From the NCBI GenBank assembly GCA_013372875.1, contig JABXIW010000001.1:1-43832 (forward strand): a DNA stretch of 43,832 bases, in the 5' to 3' direction. The notes beneath the pieces are model-generated. The model was not told where the DNA came from, searched no databases, and saw only the letters and a list, made by a program, of their open reading frames with translations. Positions 1 through 8,402 of this stretch are shown in pieces. Numbering within the stretch: position 1 is the stretch's first letter; every line of letters begins with the position of its first letter. The DNA comes from Gammaproteobacteria bacterium. GTDB lineage: Bacteria > Pseudomonadota > Gammaproteobacteria > Enterobacterales > Kangiellaceae. The position numbers and the translations under genes were made by a program.

Positions 1-376
1 CCTGAATCAGCACATTACCCAATAAATCGCCGGTTTCAGGATCTAAACCTTTACTCGCCCAGATCAGGCGACTTTTTTCAGTAATATAGGGCTTAGCCAA
101 TGTTAAACAGGCATGAAAAGCATGACTAGGTACTGAGATTAATATCGCATCGACATCAGACAAAGCGGACTGAATATCATCAGTAACGGTTAGGTTTTCA
201 GGAAATTTTACGTCAGGAAGATACTGCTGATTAGCATTATCTTGTTGCATCTGAGCAATTTTCTCAGCATTTCTAGCCCATAATTTGGTTTGATTACCAT
301 TTTTGGCTAGCAAAACAGCCAAAGCGGTTCCATAGGAGCCTGCCCCAAGAACCGCTATTGACTTAATTTTAGACAT
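1..376 (-). CDS. gpsA: Glycerol-3-phosphate dehydrogenase [NAD(P)+], N-terminal part (cut by window edge)
   Basis: Cytoplasmic enzyme that reduces dihydroxyacetone phosphate to sn-glycerol 3-phosphate for phospholipid synthesis. The start is an ATG at 374-376, and 125 residues can be read before the left window edge. The Rossmann nucleotide-binding loop GAGSYG is at residues 11-16, followed by W-A-R, the LISVPSH segment and ASKGL, all landmarks of GpsA. It lies 28 bp downstream of secB on the same strand, as in E. coli secB-gpsA. The C-terminal catalytic domain is outside the window, so completeness cannot be judged. Confidence 0.95.
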   Translation of the reverse strand, partial: MSKIKSIAVLGAGSYGTALAVLLAKNGNQTKLWARNAEKIAQMQQDNANQQYLPDVKFPENLTVTDDIQSALSDVDAILISVPSHAFHACLTLAKPYITEKSRLIWASKGLDPETGDLLGNVLIQ

Positions 377-404
377 CTTTATTTAAAGACTTGTCCAAAA
401 ACTA

Positions 405-914
405 TTAAGCTTGGCCTTCAGCTGGTTGGCCAGCTTGTTGCTGTTGTGCTTGCTGAAGTGCTTGCTCGTACATTGCATTAAAGTTTATTGGGCTTAATAC
501 AAAACGCGGGAAACCGCCACGTGCGATAGTTTCAGAAACTGCTTCACGTACATATGGGAATAACTGCTCTGGGCAGAAAGTACGTAAAACGCGAGCCATC
601 ATGTCTTTCTCTAAACCTTTAACGGTAAATACGCCACCGTATTTTACTTCTGCAATGTAAGCGGTTTTTTCGCCAACTTTAGAGGTTACTGTTACTTGTA
701 AATCAACTTCAAAGGCATCATTTTCAAGATCTTTAACACTGTTACCCAAGTTAACATTAATGTCAGGCTTATATTCTTCCAAAAAGATTTCTGGAGAATT
801 TGGTGATTCAAACGAAACGTCTTTAGCGTAAATGGTTTGAATGTTTAATTGAACGCCTTCTGGAGTTTCTACTGCTTGCTGTTGGTTATTTTGGATTTGC
901 TCGTTCTCAGCCAT
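405..914 (-). CDS. secB: Protein-export chaperone SecB
   Basis: Tetrameric cytoplasmic chaperone that keeps preproteins unfolded and delivers them to SecA for Sec export. The 169 residues are slightly longer than the usual 150-165. The N-terminal tail is Gln/Asn-rich and the C-terminal tail is Gln/Ala-rich. The core shows typical SecB segments: IYAKDVSFE, the VDLQVTVT strand, the CPEQLFPYVRE helix and GGFPRFVLSPINF. An AGAGAAG-like ribosome site precedes the ATG at 912-914. It sits between grxC and gpsA in the conserved yibN-grxC-secB-gpsA order and is probably cotranscribed. SecB feeds the Sec route that T2SS substrates and outer-membrane proteins such as those in this window use. Confidence 0.96.
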   Translation of the reverse strand: MAENEQIQNNQQQAVETPEGVQLNIQTIYAKDVSFESPNSPEIFLEEYKPDINVNLGNSVKDLENDAFEVDLQVTVTSKVGEKTAYIAEVKYGGVFTVKGLEKDMMARVLRTFCPEQLFPYVREAVSETIARGGFPRFVLSPINFNAMYEQALQQAQQQQAGQPAEGQA

Positions 915-950
915 TGTCTTCTCTCTTATATATCGTATTTCATTAATTCA

Positions 951-1220
951 TTAAGCAGCGGAAAATACCATTGCCTCTAATTCGTTGGAGCGGTGCAGCG
1001 CAAACATATCATCACAACCGCCAATAGGGTGCTCATTGATAAAAATTTGCGGCACGGTACGGCGACCAGCCAGTTGCGCCATCTCATCTTGCAACTGTGG
1101 TTTACCATCAACCGAAATTTCTTGATAATTTAACTCAAGCGAATCCAAAAGCTGCTTAGCTCGAATACAAAATGGGCAGTAGCTTTTGGTATAAATAACG
1201 ATGTTAGCTTGTGTTTTCAT
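951..1220 (-). CDS. grxC: Glutaredoxin 3 (GrxC family)
   Basis: Small glutathione-dependent dithiol oxidoreductase of the cytoplasm. From the ATG at 1218-1220 it has 89 residues, close to the 83 of E. coli Grx3. The dithiol site CPFC is at residues 15-18, the cis-proline TVP segment follows, and a GGCDD motif binds glutathione near the C-terminus. The reading frame is open two codons further upstream to a TTG, but the ATG is preferred because it gives the family length. It lies 27 bp after yibN and 36 bp before secB, so it is probably the second gene of the operon. Confidence 0.95.
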   Translation of the reverse strand: MKTQANIVIYTKSYCPFCIRAKQLLDSLELNYQEISVDGKPQLQDEMAQLAGRRTVPQIFINEHPIGGCDDMFALHRSNELEAMVFSAA

Positions 1221-1247
1221 TAGCAATTTAAACTTCAGGTAAAAGTC

Positions 1248-1673
1248 TTAACCTTTTTTCAAAGGCAAGTTTTCTGCACTCCAAGACTGAATGCCACCTT
1301 TTAATTTGTGAACATCTTTAAAGCCTTGGGCACGTAACATGGTCGAAGCTGCTCCAGCCTGCATCCCAGTGTTACAAACCATAATCATGGGGCTGTCTTG
1401 ATACTTTTCAAGATCTTTAACGCTTTCTTTTAATTTAGTAAAAGGCACGTTGATTGAACCTGGAATATGACCTTTATTAAAATCAGCAATCGCGCGCAAA
1501 TCAATCACTTGGCCCGATTGGCGATTAACCATTTCACTCAAACCAACCGTGGTTAGGTTTTGTGAGCCGTTCATTGCAGTTTGGATATAGCTCACAACTA
1601 ACAAAGCTGCCACCAATACCCAGGCACCACCTAATAGGTAGTGATTAGTAAAAAATTCAACAAGTTGATCCAT
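1248..1673 (-). CDS. yibN: Membrane-anchored rhodanese-domain protein (YibN type)
   Basis: 141 residues: one transmembrane helix (about 14-30), then a single rhodanese domain. The active-site loop starts with Cys100 (CNTGMQA), and the DLR, GHIPGSINVP and GGIQSW segments are classical rhodanese motifs. A sulfurtransferase role is inferred from the family; the physiological substrate is unknown. The frame is open to 1757, but the ATG at 1671-1673 is preferred because it starts just before the helix and a perfect TATAAT lies inside the longer version (1735-1740). It is the first gene of the yibN-grxC-secB-gpsA operon, as in E. coli. Confidence 0.9.
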   Translation of the reverse strand: MDQLVEFFTNHYLLGGAWVLVAALLVVSYIQTAMNGSQNLTTVGLSEMVNRQSGQVIDLRAIADFNKGHIPGSINVPFTKLKESVKDLEKYQDSPMIMVCNTGMQAGAASTMLRAQGFKDVHKLKGGIQSWSAENLPLKKG

Positions 1674-1734
1674 AATAGTCTTACGTTGGTTTATGGAGTT
1701 ACCAGCAGATAGAGCCAGTAAAACAAGATAGTGC

Positions 1735-1740
1735 ATTATA
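1735..1740 (-). promoter_or_regulatory. Candidate -10 element for the yibN-grxC-secB-gpsA operon
   Basis: Read on the minus strand this is a perfect TATAAT, 62 bp upstream of the chosen yibN start. No good -35 hexamer stands 16-18 bp further upstream. The position fits a transcript starting near 1728, inside the longer yibN reading frame. Confidence 0.4.
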
Positions 1741-1804
1741 CACAAATGAAGCCTCAAACCTAGCTTTTCAAGCCCTGCCGCAACTTAATTCTCTGACATA
1801 ATGC

Positions 1805-1834
1805 AAAAAAGGCAAACCTCACGATTTGCCTTTT
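1805..1834 (-). terminator. Intrinsic terminator downstream of nfeD
   Basis: The arms 1807-1816 and 1825-1834 pair perfectly (AAAAGGCAAA with TTTGCCTTTT) around an 8-nt loop. On the minus strand the stem runs into six T residues (1805-1810). It lies 25 bp past the nfeD stop and ends the SPFH-nfeD transcript before the yibN operon. Confidence 0.85.
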
Positions 1835-1859
1835 GTTTTAAACTAAAAATTCAGACCCG

Positions 1860-2312
1860 CTAAGCAGCTTCGACTTTTAAACTCGCGCCTTCAAAGCCAA
1901 TCACCTTAACCCGCGCATTGACATCCAAATCAGGTCCTAAAACGCGCCAATGGGTATCACCAACTTTGGCCTTGCCAACGCCATTGACGATGGCTTCGCT
2001 CAAGACAAACTCTTTACCAATCAAGGATTTACCGCGCTGATTCAAGGTATCCTTTTCATCTCGAACGTCAATCTTGTGTTTCTTAGCATAACTTTTCCAG
2101 CCCACAATACTGACTATCGAGAAAATTGAAAACAGTAGCCATTGCATCTGCGGACCAATCAAATCACCAAAAATCAGCTGCAACACACCAACCACCAAGC
2201 CTGCCACGCCAAACCAAAGCAAAATCGCGCCTGGGGCAAACATTTCCAGAATAAGCAGCACCAAACCTAAAACCAGCCAGTGCCAATATTCCATCTGCAT
2301 AAAGAATTCCAT
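1860..2312 (-). CDS. NfeD-family membrane protein
   Basis: 150 residues. Residues 1-80 hold about three hydrophobic segments with loops rich in Gly and Phe. The C-terminal part (about 95-150), with its KSLIGKEF and VGDTHWRVLG segments, is the OB-fold domain of the short NfeD class. Such proteins pair with SPFH/stomatin proteins, and the SPFH gene lies 27 bp upstream on the same strand. The start at 2312 is fixed by AAGGAG six bases upstream. The role is inferred: modulating the SPFH membrane microdomain or its protease partners. It corresponds to E. coli YbbK (beside QmcA). Confidence 0.9.
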   Translation of the reverse strand: MEFFMQMEYWHWLVLGLVLLILEMFAPGAILLWFGVAGLVVGVLQLIFGDLIGPQMQWLLFSIFSIVSIVGWKSYAKKHKIDVRDEKDTLNQRGKSLIGKEFVLSEAIVNGVGKAKVGDTHWRVLGPDLDVNARVKVIGFEGASLKVEAA

Positions 2313-2339
2313 AGTAACTCCTTATTTATTAATTACTTA

Positions 2340-3254
2340 TTAAGATTTCTTGCCAAAGGCTTCTTTGGCCAATTCAGCCACACCGGCAACCGAACCAATC
2401 ACTGACGAGGCTTCTAATGGCATCATCAAGACTTTTTGGTTATCGGAAGTGGCAATTTTGCCTAAAGCATCCACGTATTTTTGCGCCACGAAGTAGTTAA
2501 TGGCCTGCACATTACCTTCGGCGATCGCTTTTGAAACCATTTGCGTCGCATTCGCTTCGGCTTCGGCTAAACGCTCACGCGCTTCTGCTTCACGGAAGGC
2601 TGCTTCTTTATCACCTTCAGCTTTCAGAATTTGCGACTGCTTCATACCTTCGGCTTCTAAAATCTCAGATTGCTTAGTACCTTCTGCTTCCAAGATTTGC
2701 GCACGCTTAATACGCTCGGCTTTCATCTGACGCGCCATCGCATCCACTAAGTCTCTTGGTGGCAAAATATCTTTAATCTCAATACGGGTTACTTTCACGC
2801 CCCAAGGGTTGGTCGCTTCATCGACAATGGTCAAAATTCTAGCGTTAATTTCATCACGCTTGGATAACATCCAGTCTAAATCCATCGAACCTAATACGGT
2901 ACGAATATTGGTCATGACAAGGTTTTGCATAGCTCGATGCAACTGATTGACCTCATAAGTTGCTTTAACCGCATCCACTACTTGATAGAAACAAACCGCA
3001 TCAATGGTTACTGTGGCGTTATCTTGCGAAATCACTTGCTGCGCAGGAATATCCAAAACCTGCTCCATCATATTCACTTTGGCGCCAATTTTATCGAATA
3101 CAGGGATAATAATATGTAAGCCTGGAGTTAACACTGTTCTTAACTTACCGAATCGCTCAACAGTATATTCATACCCTTGAGAAACCGTCTTGATCCCCGA
3201 GAAAAGTAAAAAGATTACAAATGCAACGATTGCACCAATTACACCAATTTCCAT
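2340..3254 (-). CDS. qmcA: SPFH/stomatin-family membrane protein (QmcA-like)
   Basis: 304 residues. An N-terminal membrane helix (about 4-22) leads into the SPFH domain, whose start ([14 protein letters not shown], then [10 protein letters not shown]) matches QmcA/stomatin. From about residue 180 to 245 it is a charged, Ala/Glu-rich coiled coil with three near-repeats of the type ILEAEGxKQ, as in E. coli QmcA. The family forms large membrane rings linked to membrane proteases and protein quality control. CAGGAG seven bases upstream supports the start. It is the first gene of a two-gene unit with nfeD, and its promoter region (3309-3335) resembles a sigma-32 site. Confidence 0.92.
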   Translation of the reverse strand: MEIGVIGAIVAFVIFLLFSGIKTVSQGYEYTVERFGKLRTVLTPGLHIIIPVFDKIGAKVNMMEQVLDIPAQQVISQDNATVTIDAVCFYQVVDAVKATYEVNQLHRAMQNLVMTNIRTVLGSMDLDWMLSKRDEINARILTIVDEATNPWGVKVTRIEIKDILPPRDLVDAMARQMKAERIKRAQILEAEGTKQSEILEAEGMKQSQILKAEGDKEAAFREAEARERLAEAEANATQMVSKAIAEGNVQAINYFVAQKYVDALGKIATSDNQKVLMMPLEASSVIGSVAGVAELAKEAFGKKS

Positions 3255-3308
3255 AGCAAGCTCCTGTTTATAGTTATCTATAGATTATTCATTACTTATA
3301 CCCTTAAT

Positions 3309-3335
3309 ATATGGGGATTTCATTAGGAATTTCAA
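3309..3335 (-). promoter_or_regulatory. Sigma-32-like (heat-shock) promoter of the SPFH-nfeD unit
   Basis: On the minus strand TTGAAA (3330-3335) is followed by 13 bp and then CCCCATAT (3309-3316). This fits the known E. coli sigma-32 pattern of CTTGAAA, about 11-16 bp, CCCCATNT; only the leading C is missing. The same stretch also reads as a sigma-70 site, TTGAAA-18-TATATT, so either or both could be used. It lies 55 bp upstream of the SPFH start. Confidence 0.5.
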
Positions 3336-3411
3336 TAAGTTTAGTGTTACCAATTATTTACATAACCCAAGTTTTCTTTAAGATGATTTAAAACTAGAGA
3401 ATGATAACAAA

Positions 3412-3825
3412 ATGAATATTCGCGAATTAATCGAGCAATTTTTCCTCATTTTTAACAATAAAAACCGGCAAATCGGTACTTTCGAGCAAGCATGTGAACT
3501 CTTTATCCCCGAAGCCCAGATTATTCGCTATGACAACTGCGCAACCCATAACAGCGATTATCAAGTGATGGATTTATCAAGTTTCTTAAAACCTCGCTTA
3601 CAGATGTTATCGGATGGCACTTTAAGCAAGTTTCGCGAGTGGCAACTAGAATCTGAAACCCAAGTTGATGGCGCTCTTGGTTATCATCGATGCCGCTATC
3701 AAAAGTCGGGGCTTTTACACGGCAAAGACTACCAAGGGCAAGGTACAAAATATTTTTCCCTAGTCAAACTGGACGATAACTGGAAAATCAGTTCAATCAT
3801 CTGGCAGGATTCCGAGTTAGGCTAG
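3412..3825 (+). CDS. SnoaL/NTF2-like small protein
   Basis: 137 residues with no signal peptide or membrane segment. The alternation of an N-terminal helix, an acidic central part, the strands YHRCRYQKSG and KYFSLVKLDDNWKISSIIWQ, and a short tail is typical of the NTF2-like/SnoaL cone fold; the last strand motif is the best clue. Such proteins bind or act on small molecules, but no substrate can be named. It is transcribed divergently from the SPFH unit and ends 66 bp before gpmI, with which it may be cotranscribed. Confidence 0.7.
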   Translation: MNIRELIEQFFLIFNNKNRQIGTFEQACELFIPEAQIIRYDNCATHNSDYQVMDLSSFLKPRLQMLSDGTLSKFREWQLESETQVDGALGYHRCRYQKSGLLHGKDYQGQGTKYFSLVKLDDNWKISSIIWQDSELG

Positions 3826-3891
3826 CCTAGATTTTGTGCAGCAGGTACAATAAGCCCAGATTTGTTATTTAACACAACCCATAAAAACTTT

Positions 3892-5430
3892 ATGTCCAAT
3901 TCTGTAAAACCCATGGCTTTGATCATCCTTGATGGTTGGGGCTATTCCGAAGATCCGAAAGATAACGCCATCATGGCCGCCCAGACTCCTAATTGGGATA
4001 AATACTGGGCTCAATATTCCAAGACTCTGATTTCAGGCTCAGGTACTGATGTGGGCTTACCAGAAGGTCAAATGGGTAACTCAGAAGTTGGGCATTTAAA
4101 TCTTGGGGCTGGTCGGGTGGTCTACCAAGATTACACTCGTATTAGCAAAGCCATCAAAGACGGCGATTTTTTCGAGAATCCAGCTTTGCTGAATGCTATT
4201 GATAAAGCAGTAGCCAATGGCAAAGCGGTTCATTTGATGGGCTTGCTTTCTCCTGGTGGCGTTCATAGTCATGAAGAGCACATTCATGCGGCAATTAAAC
4301 TAGCCAAACAGCGTGGCGCAAAGCAAGTTTATATCCATGCATTCTTGGATGGTCGTGATATGCCGCCACGCTCGGCCAAACCGAGCATTGAGTTACTAGA
4401 AAAAGAATGTGCTGATATTGGTGTTGGCCGCATTGCTACTATGACTGGTCGCTACTATGCTATGGATCGAGATAACCGTTGGGAGCGAGTCGAAGCCGCC
4501 TACAATATGTTGACCCTGGGTCAAGCTGAGTATCAATTTGACTCAGCCCTTGAGGCTTTGAATGCTGCTTATGCTCGCGATGAAAACGATGAGTTTGTAA
4601 AAACGTCTATCATTGGCGACAAAGCTCCGATTGCCGATGGCGATGCAGTGATCTTTATGAATTACCGCGCCGATCGCGCGCGCCAAATGACTCGTGCTTT
4701 TGTTGATAGTGACTTTAATGGCTTTGAACGTAAATCCAAACCACAGCTTGCTGACTTTGTGATGCTGACCCAATACGCAGCAGATATTAATACCAGCGTC
4801 GCTTACGCCCCTATTTCGATGCAGAATGTACTCGGTGAACATTTGCAAAACTTGGGCAAAACTCAATTGCGAATCGCCGAAACCGAAAAATATGCCCACG
4901 TCACATTCTTCTTTAATGGCGGGGTTGAGCAACCATTTACGGGCGAAGATCGTGAGTTAATTCCGTCGCCTGATGTTGCGACCTATGACTTACAGCCTGA
5001 AATGAATGCCTCCATCGTTACTGACAAATTAGTCAATGTCATCGAAAATCAATCTCATGACGTGATTATTTGTAATTTCGCCAACCCTGACATGGTTGGC
5101 CATACGGGTAACTTCGAAGCCACAGTCAAAGCCATTGAAGCACTGGATGTTTGCTTAGGCCGAATCGTTAGCGCTTTAGAAAAGGTTGGTGGCGAAGCGC
5201 TGATTACTGCTGATCACGGCAATGCAGAAAAGATGGCCGATGCTTGCACTGGTCAAGCCCATACAGCCCACACTTCTGAGCCAGTTCCATTGATATATGT
5301 AGGTCGCAAAGCGCAAGCTGCCATCAACGATGGTGTTTTGTCAGATTTAGCGCCAACTATGCTTACTTTGATGAATTTACCAGTGCCCGCTGAAATGACT
5401 GGCCGCCCTATATTTGAGCTGACTGATTAA
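3892..5430 (+). CDS. gpmI: 2,3-bisphosphoglycerate-independent phosphoglycerate mutase
   Basis: Manganese-dependent glycolytic enzyme that interconverts 3- and 2-phosphoglycerate. From the ATG at 3892 it has 512 residues, the usual length. Metal and catalytic motifs are all present: LDGWG (Asp14), [12 protein letters not shown] with the phosphorylated Ser64, the DGRD..P motif, [11 protein letters not shown], and TADHGNAE near the C-terminus. The frame is open to a TTG at 3862, but the ATG gives the family N-terminus. It is followed at once by envC, the gpmI-envC order of E. coli, where it is divergent from yibN; here two extra units lie between. Confidence 0.96.
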   Translation: MSNSVKPMALIILDGWGYSEDPKDNAIMAAQTPNWDKYWAQYSKTLISGSGTDVGLPEGQMGNSEVGHLNLGAGRVVYQDYTRISKAIKDGDFFENPALLNAIDKAVANGKAVHLMGLLSPGGVHSHEEHIHAAIKLAKQRGAKQVYIHAFLDGRDMPPRSAKPSIELLEKECADIGVGRIATMTGRYYAMDRDNRWERVEAAYNMLTLGQAEYQFDSALEALNAAYARDENDEFVKTSIIGDKAPIADGDAVIFMNYRADRARQMTRAFVDSDFNGFERKSKPQLADFVMLTQYAADINTSVAYAPISMQNVLGEHLQNLGKTQLRIAETEKYAHVTFFFNGGVEQPFTGEDRELIPSPDVATYDLQPEMNASIVTDKLVNVIENQSHDVIICNFANPDMVGHTGNFEATVKAIEALDVCLGRIVSALEKVGGEALITADHGNAEKMADACTGQAHTAHTSEPVPLIYVGRKAQAAINDGVLSDLAPTMLTLMNLPVPAEMTGRPIFELTD

Positions 5431-5431
5431 T

Positions 5432-6571
5432 TTGTTGCGGACATTTCTCTATTGTATAGCCCTCGCACTATTAGTTATCACTAATGGTGCTTTGGCGGAT
5501 AAAGCCAAAACTGAGCAAGAATTAAAGCAGCTACGTTCGGCCATTAATGCGGTTCAAAAAGAGCTACGGCAAAACCAACAGCAGCAATCGACAGCAGAAA
5601 AAAGCCTAGCCGATGCCGATAAGGCCTTATCCCAAGCCACCAAAGCGCTGCGAGACACGCGCCAATCCATTAGCGCAAAACAAAAAGAATTAAAGTCACT
5701 GCAGCAAGAACAAACGCAGAAAAAAGCTGATAGCCAAAAACAAAAATTGCTACTCGCTAACCAGCTGCGCAGTGCCTATACCTCTGGTAACCAAGAATAC
5801 ATCAAGTTGCTGCTCAATCAGGAAGATCCAGCCAAAGTCACCCGCATATTGAAATACTATGATTATTTAAATAAAGCGCGAGTGGAAACCATTCAAGACT
5901 TACAGCAAAACCTTAAACGACTGGTCATCATCAGTGATGAAATCAATGCCAATCTTTTAGCTTTAGAGCAACTGCATACGGATCAAGAGCAGCAACGTCA
6001 GCAGCAAGTCGCATCTAAGCAACAACAACAAAATGCTTTGGCAGCCTTAAAACAAGAATATTCGAATAACAATCAGCGCTTATCAAAATTAAAACGTAAT
6101 GAGCAAGAACTGCAAAAGTTATTAGCCCAATTAGAACAAACTCTGAAAAACTTTAGTCCGCCACAAAGCCTAGAAGGGCTGGCTAATTTTAAAAAGAAAC
6201 TTAACTGGCCAGTTAAGGGTAATATTTTGCACCGCTTTGGTACTAGCAAACTCGACAGTTCCTTGCGCTGGAATGGCATTATTATCGCAGGTAAAGAAGG
6301 CCGCGAAGTTCAGTCAGTACAACAGGGACGAGTGGTATTCGCAGACTGGTTGCGCGGTTTCGGTTTAATGACTATTATCGATCATGGTAAAGGTTATTTA
6401 TCCTTATATGGGCACAACCAATCTTTACTCAAAAATGCAGGCGATTTCGTGGAAGCTGGCGAGCCGATTGCTACAATAGGACAGAGCGGAGGCTTTGCTC
6501 AATCGGGCTTATACTTTGAAATTCGCTATAAAGGAAAACCGCAGAATCCATTGAGATGGATTAAGCAATAG
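5432..6571 (+). CDS. envC: EnvC-type amidase activator (degenerate M23 peptidase)
   Basis: 379 residues: a signal peptide (about 1-22, cut after ALA), a long Gln/Lys-rich coiled coil (about 23-250) and a C-terminal LytM/M23 domain (about 260-379). The zinc ligands are lost: the normal His in the GxxLRWNGIII stretch is Asn, and the final HxH is replaced by GLYFEI. That degeneracy is the hallmark of EnvC, which is recruited to the septum by FtsEX and activates the amidases AmiA/B rather than cutting peptidoglycan itself. The start is one of two successive TTG codons (5432 or 5435), only 1 bp after the gpmI stop, so translational coupling is likely. Confidence 0.92.
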   Translation: MLRTFLYCIALALLVITNGALADKAKTEQELKQLRSAINAVQKELRQNQQQQSTAEKSLADADKALSQATKALRDTRQSISAKQKELKSLQQEQTQKKADSQKQKLLLANQLRSAYTSGNQEYIKLLLNQEDPAKVTRILKYYDYLNKARVETIQDLQQNLKRLVIISDEINANLLALEQLHTDQEQQRQQQVASKQQQQNALAALKQEYSNNNQRLSKLKRNEQELQKLLAQLEQTLKNFSPPQSLEGLANFKKKLNWPVKGNILHRFGTSKLDSSLRWNGIIIAGKEGREVQSVQQGRVVFADWLRGFGLMTIIDHGKGYLSLYGHNQSLLKNAGDFVEAGEPIATIGQSGGFAQSGLYFEIRYKGKPQNPLRWIKQ

Positions 6572-6595
6572 CTTAGAAATAGCTAAGAGATGTTT

Positions 6596-7843
6596 ATGCG
6601 CAAATTTATTCTACTCACTTCGTTATTATTACTCAGCCTGTCGACTTTTGCTGAGCACAAAGACGAGGTGTTGAAAAACAATTCTAAAGATGACTCACGC
6701 ATCGAAGAATTACCTTTGGATGAGCTAGTGACCTTGACCGATGTATATGCGCAAATCAAAAAAGTCTACGTTAATGAGTTGTCCGATAAAGAGATTTTAG
6801 AAAATGCCATTAAAGGCATGCTGAGCAACTTGGACAAGCATTCTCGTTATTTAAGTGAAGATGGTTTTGAGCAGCTTGAAGAGTCCGCTCGCGGCGAGTA
6901 TGGCGGCATTGGTATCCGCGCCGATCATTTAGATGATGCTATTTATGTGCGTTATATTTTTGACGATTCACCTGCACAAAAAGCAGGTCTAAAACTTAAC
7001 GACAAAATTGTAGCGGTGGATGGTCAATCGACGGAAGGTTTAACCGTTGATGAAGGCAGCGAATTACTCCGAGGCATTCCTAACTCAAAGCTCAAGTTGA
7101 CCATTATTTCAGAAGACTCAGATGAACCCAAACAAGTCAGTCTCAAACGAAAAATCATTCAATTTACTAGCGTAAGCTATGAGTTAATTGAACCTAATAT
7201 TGGCTATGCCCGTATTGGCGAATTCCAAACTCGTACTGCAAAAGATCTAACTCAGGCCATAACCAAAATGGAGAAAGATAATAAAGCTCCACTTAAAGGC
7301 TTTATTTTAGATCTAAGAAATAATCCTGGCGGTATTTTGGATATGGCGGTGGCGGTAAGCGATCTCTTTTTACATGAAGGTGTGATTGTTTACACCAGAG
7401 GCCGTTTGCCCGACTCCAATCAAGAATTTCGCGCTACGTCGGGAGATATTTTACGCAGCCGCCCATTGGTTGTTTTAATCAATGGTATTAGCGCTTCGGC
7501 GTCTGAGATTGTTTCTGGTGCTTTACAAGATCATAAGAGAGCCTTGATCATCGGCGAACAATCTTATGGTAAAGGTTCGGTACAAACCATTTATCCGATC
7601 CACGGAGGTGGCGGCATCAAATTAACTACCGCTTTATATTACACCCCTAATGATCGCTCAATCCGTGATTTGGGTATTACTCCAGATATTAAAGTGGAGT
7701 ATCTTGAGTTTGCAGGCGAGCTGGCTGAAGGCGAAGCGAGTTACAAGGTAGATAATCAAGTAGTGGCCGCTGTTGAGGCTTTATCCAAAAGTGATAAAAG
7801 CGAACAGTCTGGAAAAGGCTCAGATAAAGGCGTGACTAACTAG
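6596..7843 (+). CDS. CtpA-type carboxy-terminal processing protease (S41)
   Basis: Periplasmic serine protease of 415 residues. A signal peptide (about 1-19, ending TFA) is followed by a PDZ domain (YGGIGIRA to VAVDGQST, about 103-146) and the S41 core. The catalytic dyad is Ser301 (middle Ser of SASAS) and Lys326 (GKGSVQ), 25 residues apart as in E. coli Prc. AAGAG six bases upstream favours the ATG at 6596 over the one at 6590. It lies 18-24 bp after envC, the gpmI-envC-ctpA order common in gammaproteobacteria. Its targets are probably cell-wall hydrolases or C-terminal tags (inference). Its stop overlaps the convergent nudE stop by 4 bp. Confidence 0.93.
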   Translation: MRKFILLTSLLLLSLSTFAEHKDEVLKNNSKDDSRIEELPLDELVTLTDVYAQIKKVYVNELSDKEILENAIKGMLSNLDKHSRYLSEDGFEQLEESARGEYGGIGIRADHLDDAIYVRYIFDDSPAQKAGLKLNDKIVAVDGQSTEGLTVDEGSELLRGIPNSKLKLTIISEDSDEPKQVSLKRKIIQFTSVSYELIEPNIGYARIGEFQTRTAKDLTQAITKMEKDNKAPLKGFILDLRNNPGGILDMAVAVSDLFLHEGVIVYTRGRLPDSNQEFRATSGDILRSRPLVVLINGISASASEIVSGALQDHKRALIIGEQSYGKGSVQTIYPIHGGGGIKLTTALYYTPNDRSIRDLGITPDIKVEYLEFAGELAEGEASYKVDNQVVAAVEALSKSDKSEQSGKGSDKGVTN

Positions 7844-8385
7844 TTATTGTTTAAATGCGTTTGCAACAAGTACAAGGCGGCGATACTTCTAGCCTCGGTA
7901 AAATCATCCCGCTGCAGTAATTTATCAATTTCGGAAAACTTCCACTTCACTACTTCAATTGGCTCTGGCTCGTCGCCCTCAAGTTTTGATGGGTATAAAT
8001 CTTGTGCCAAAATCAAATGCATTTTATGGCTTAAATAGCCTGGTGCCAAACTGATTTGTTTCAATGACGTCAATTGATTAGCCGCAAAGCCAGCTTCTTC
8101 CTGCAGTTCTCGATTGGCGGCAGTTTCTGGCAACTCATCCTGTTCAATAAGCCCTTTAGGAAAAGCTAGCTCATAAGCCTCAACTCCCGCGGCATATTCT
8201 TTTATCAGTAAAAAATGCTCATCATCAAAAACTGGGATCACCATCACAGCACCATTTGCTCCAGCTTTAAGGCGCTCATAAATCCGTTGCTCGCCATTGG
8301 AAAATTCCATAGACAACTCTTCCACCGCAAAAATTCTAGTCTTGGCGACGAGTTTGGCAGATTTGATTTTCGGTAATTTATTCAT
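7840..8385 (-). CDS. nudE: ADP compounds hydrolase NudE (Nudix)
   Basis: 181 residues. The Nudix box is complete (G78 x5 E84 x7 R92 E x2 E96 E x G99), flanked by the family's AYELAFPKG. The segments APGYLSHKMHLILAQDLYPSKLEGDEPEPIE match NudE, which cleaves ADP-ribose, NADH and Ap3A-type dinucleotides. In E. coli nudE stands beside igaA and yrfG, and in Vibrio it follows the eps (T2SS) cluster; both contexts fit here. It is 17 bp from yrfG on the same strand and is probably the last gene of the transcript coming from the gsp operon. Confidence 0.93.
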   Translation of the reverse strand: MNKLPKIKSAKLVAKTRIFAVEELSMEFSNGEQRIYERLKAGANGAVMVIPVFDDEHFLLIKEYAAGVEAYELAFPKGLIEQDELPETAANRELQEEAGFAANQLTSLKQISLAPGYLSHKMHLILAQDLYPSKLEGDEPEPIEVVKWKFSEIDKLLQRDDFTEARSIAALYLLQTHLNNN

Positions 8386-8402
8386 GTGCTTATGCCATCT
8401 AT

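Noticed and set aside
2500..2730. Plus-strand frame antisense to the SPFH coiled coil with near-repeats
   Set aside because: The repeats are the shadow of the Ala/Glu-rich coiled coil read on the other strand.
4543..4932. 129-codon minus-strand frame within gpmI
   Set aside because: Lies wholly inside a well-supported gene with no family match or ribosome site.
5560..6060. CAG/CAA-rich stretch in envC as a tandem repeat
   Set aside because: It encodes the Gln-rich coiled coil and is irregular; no fixed unit repeats.
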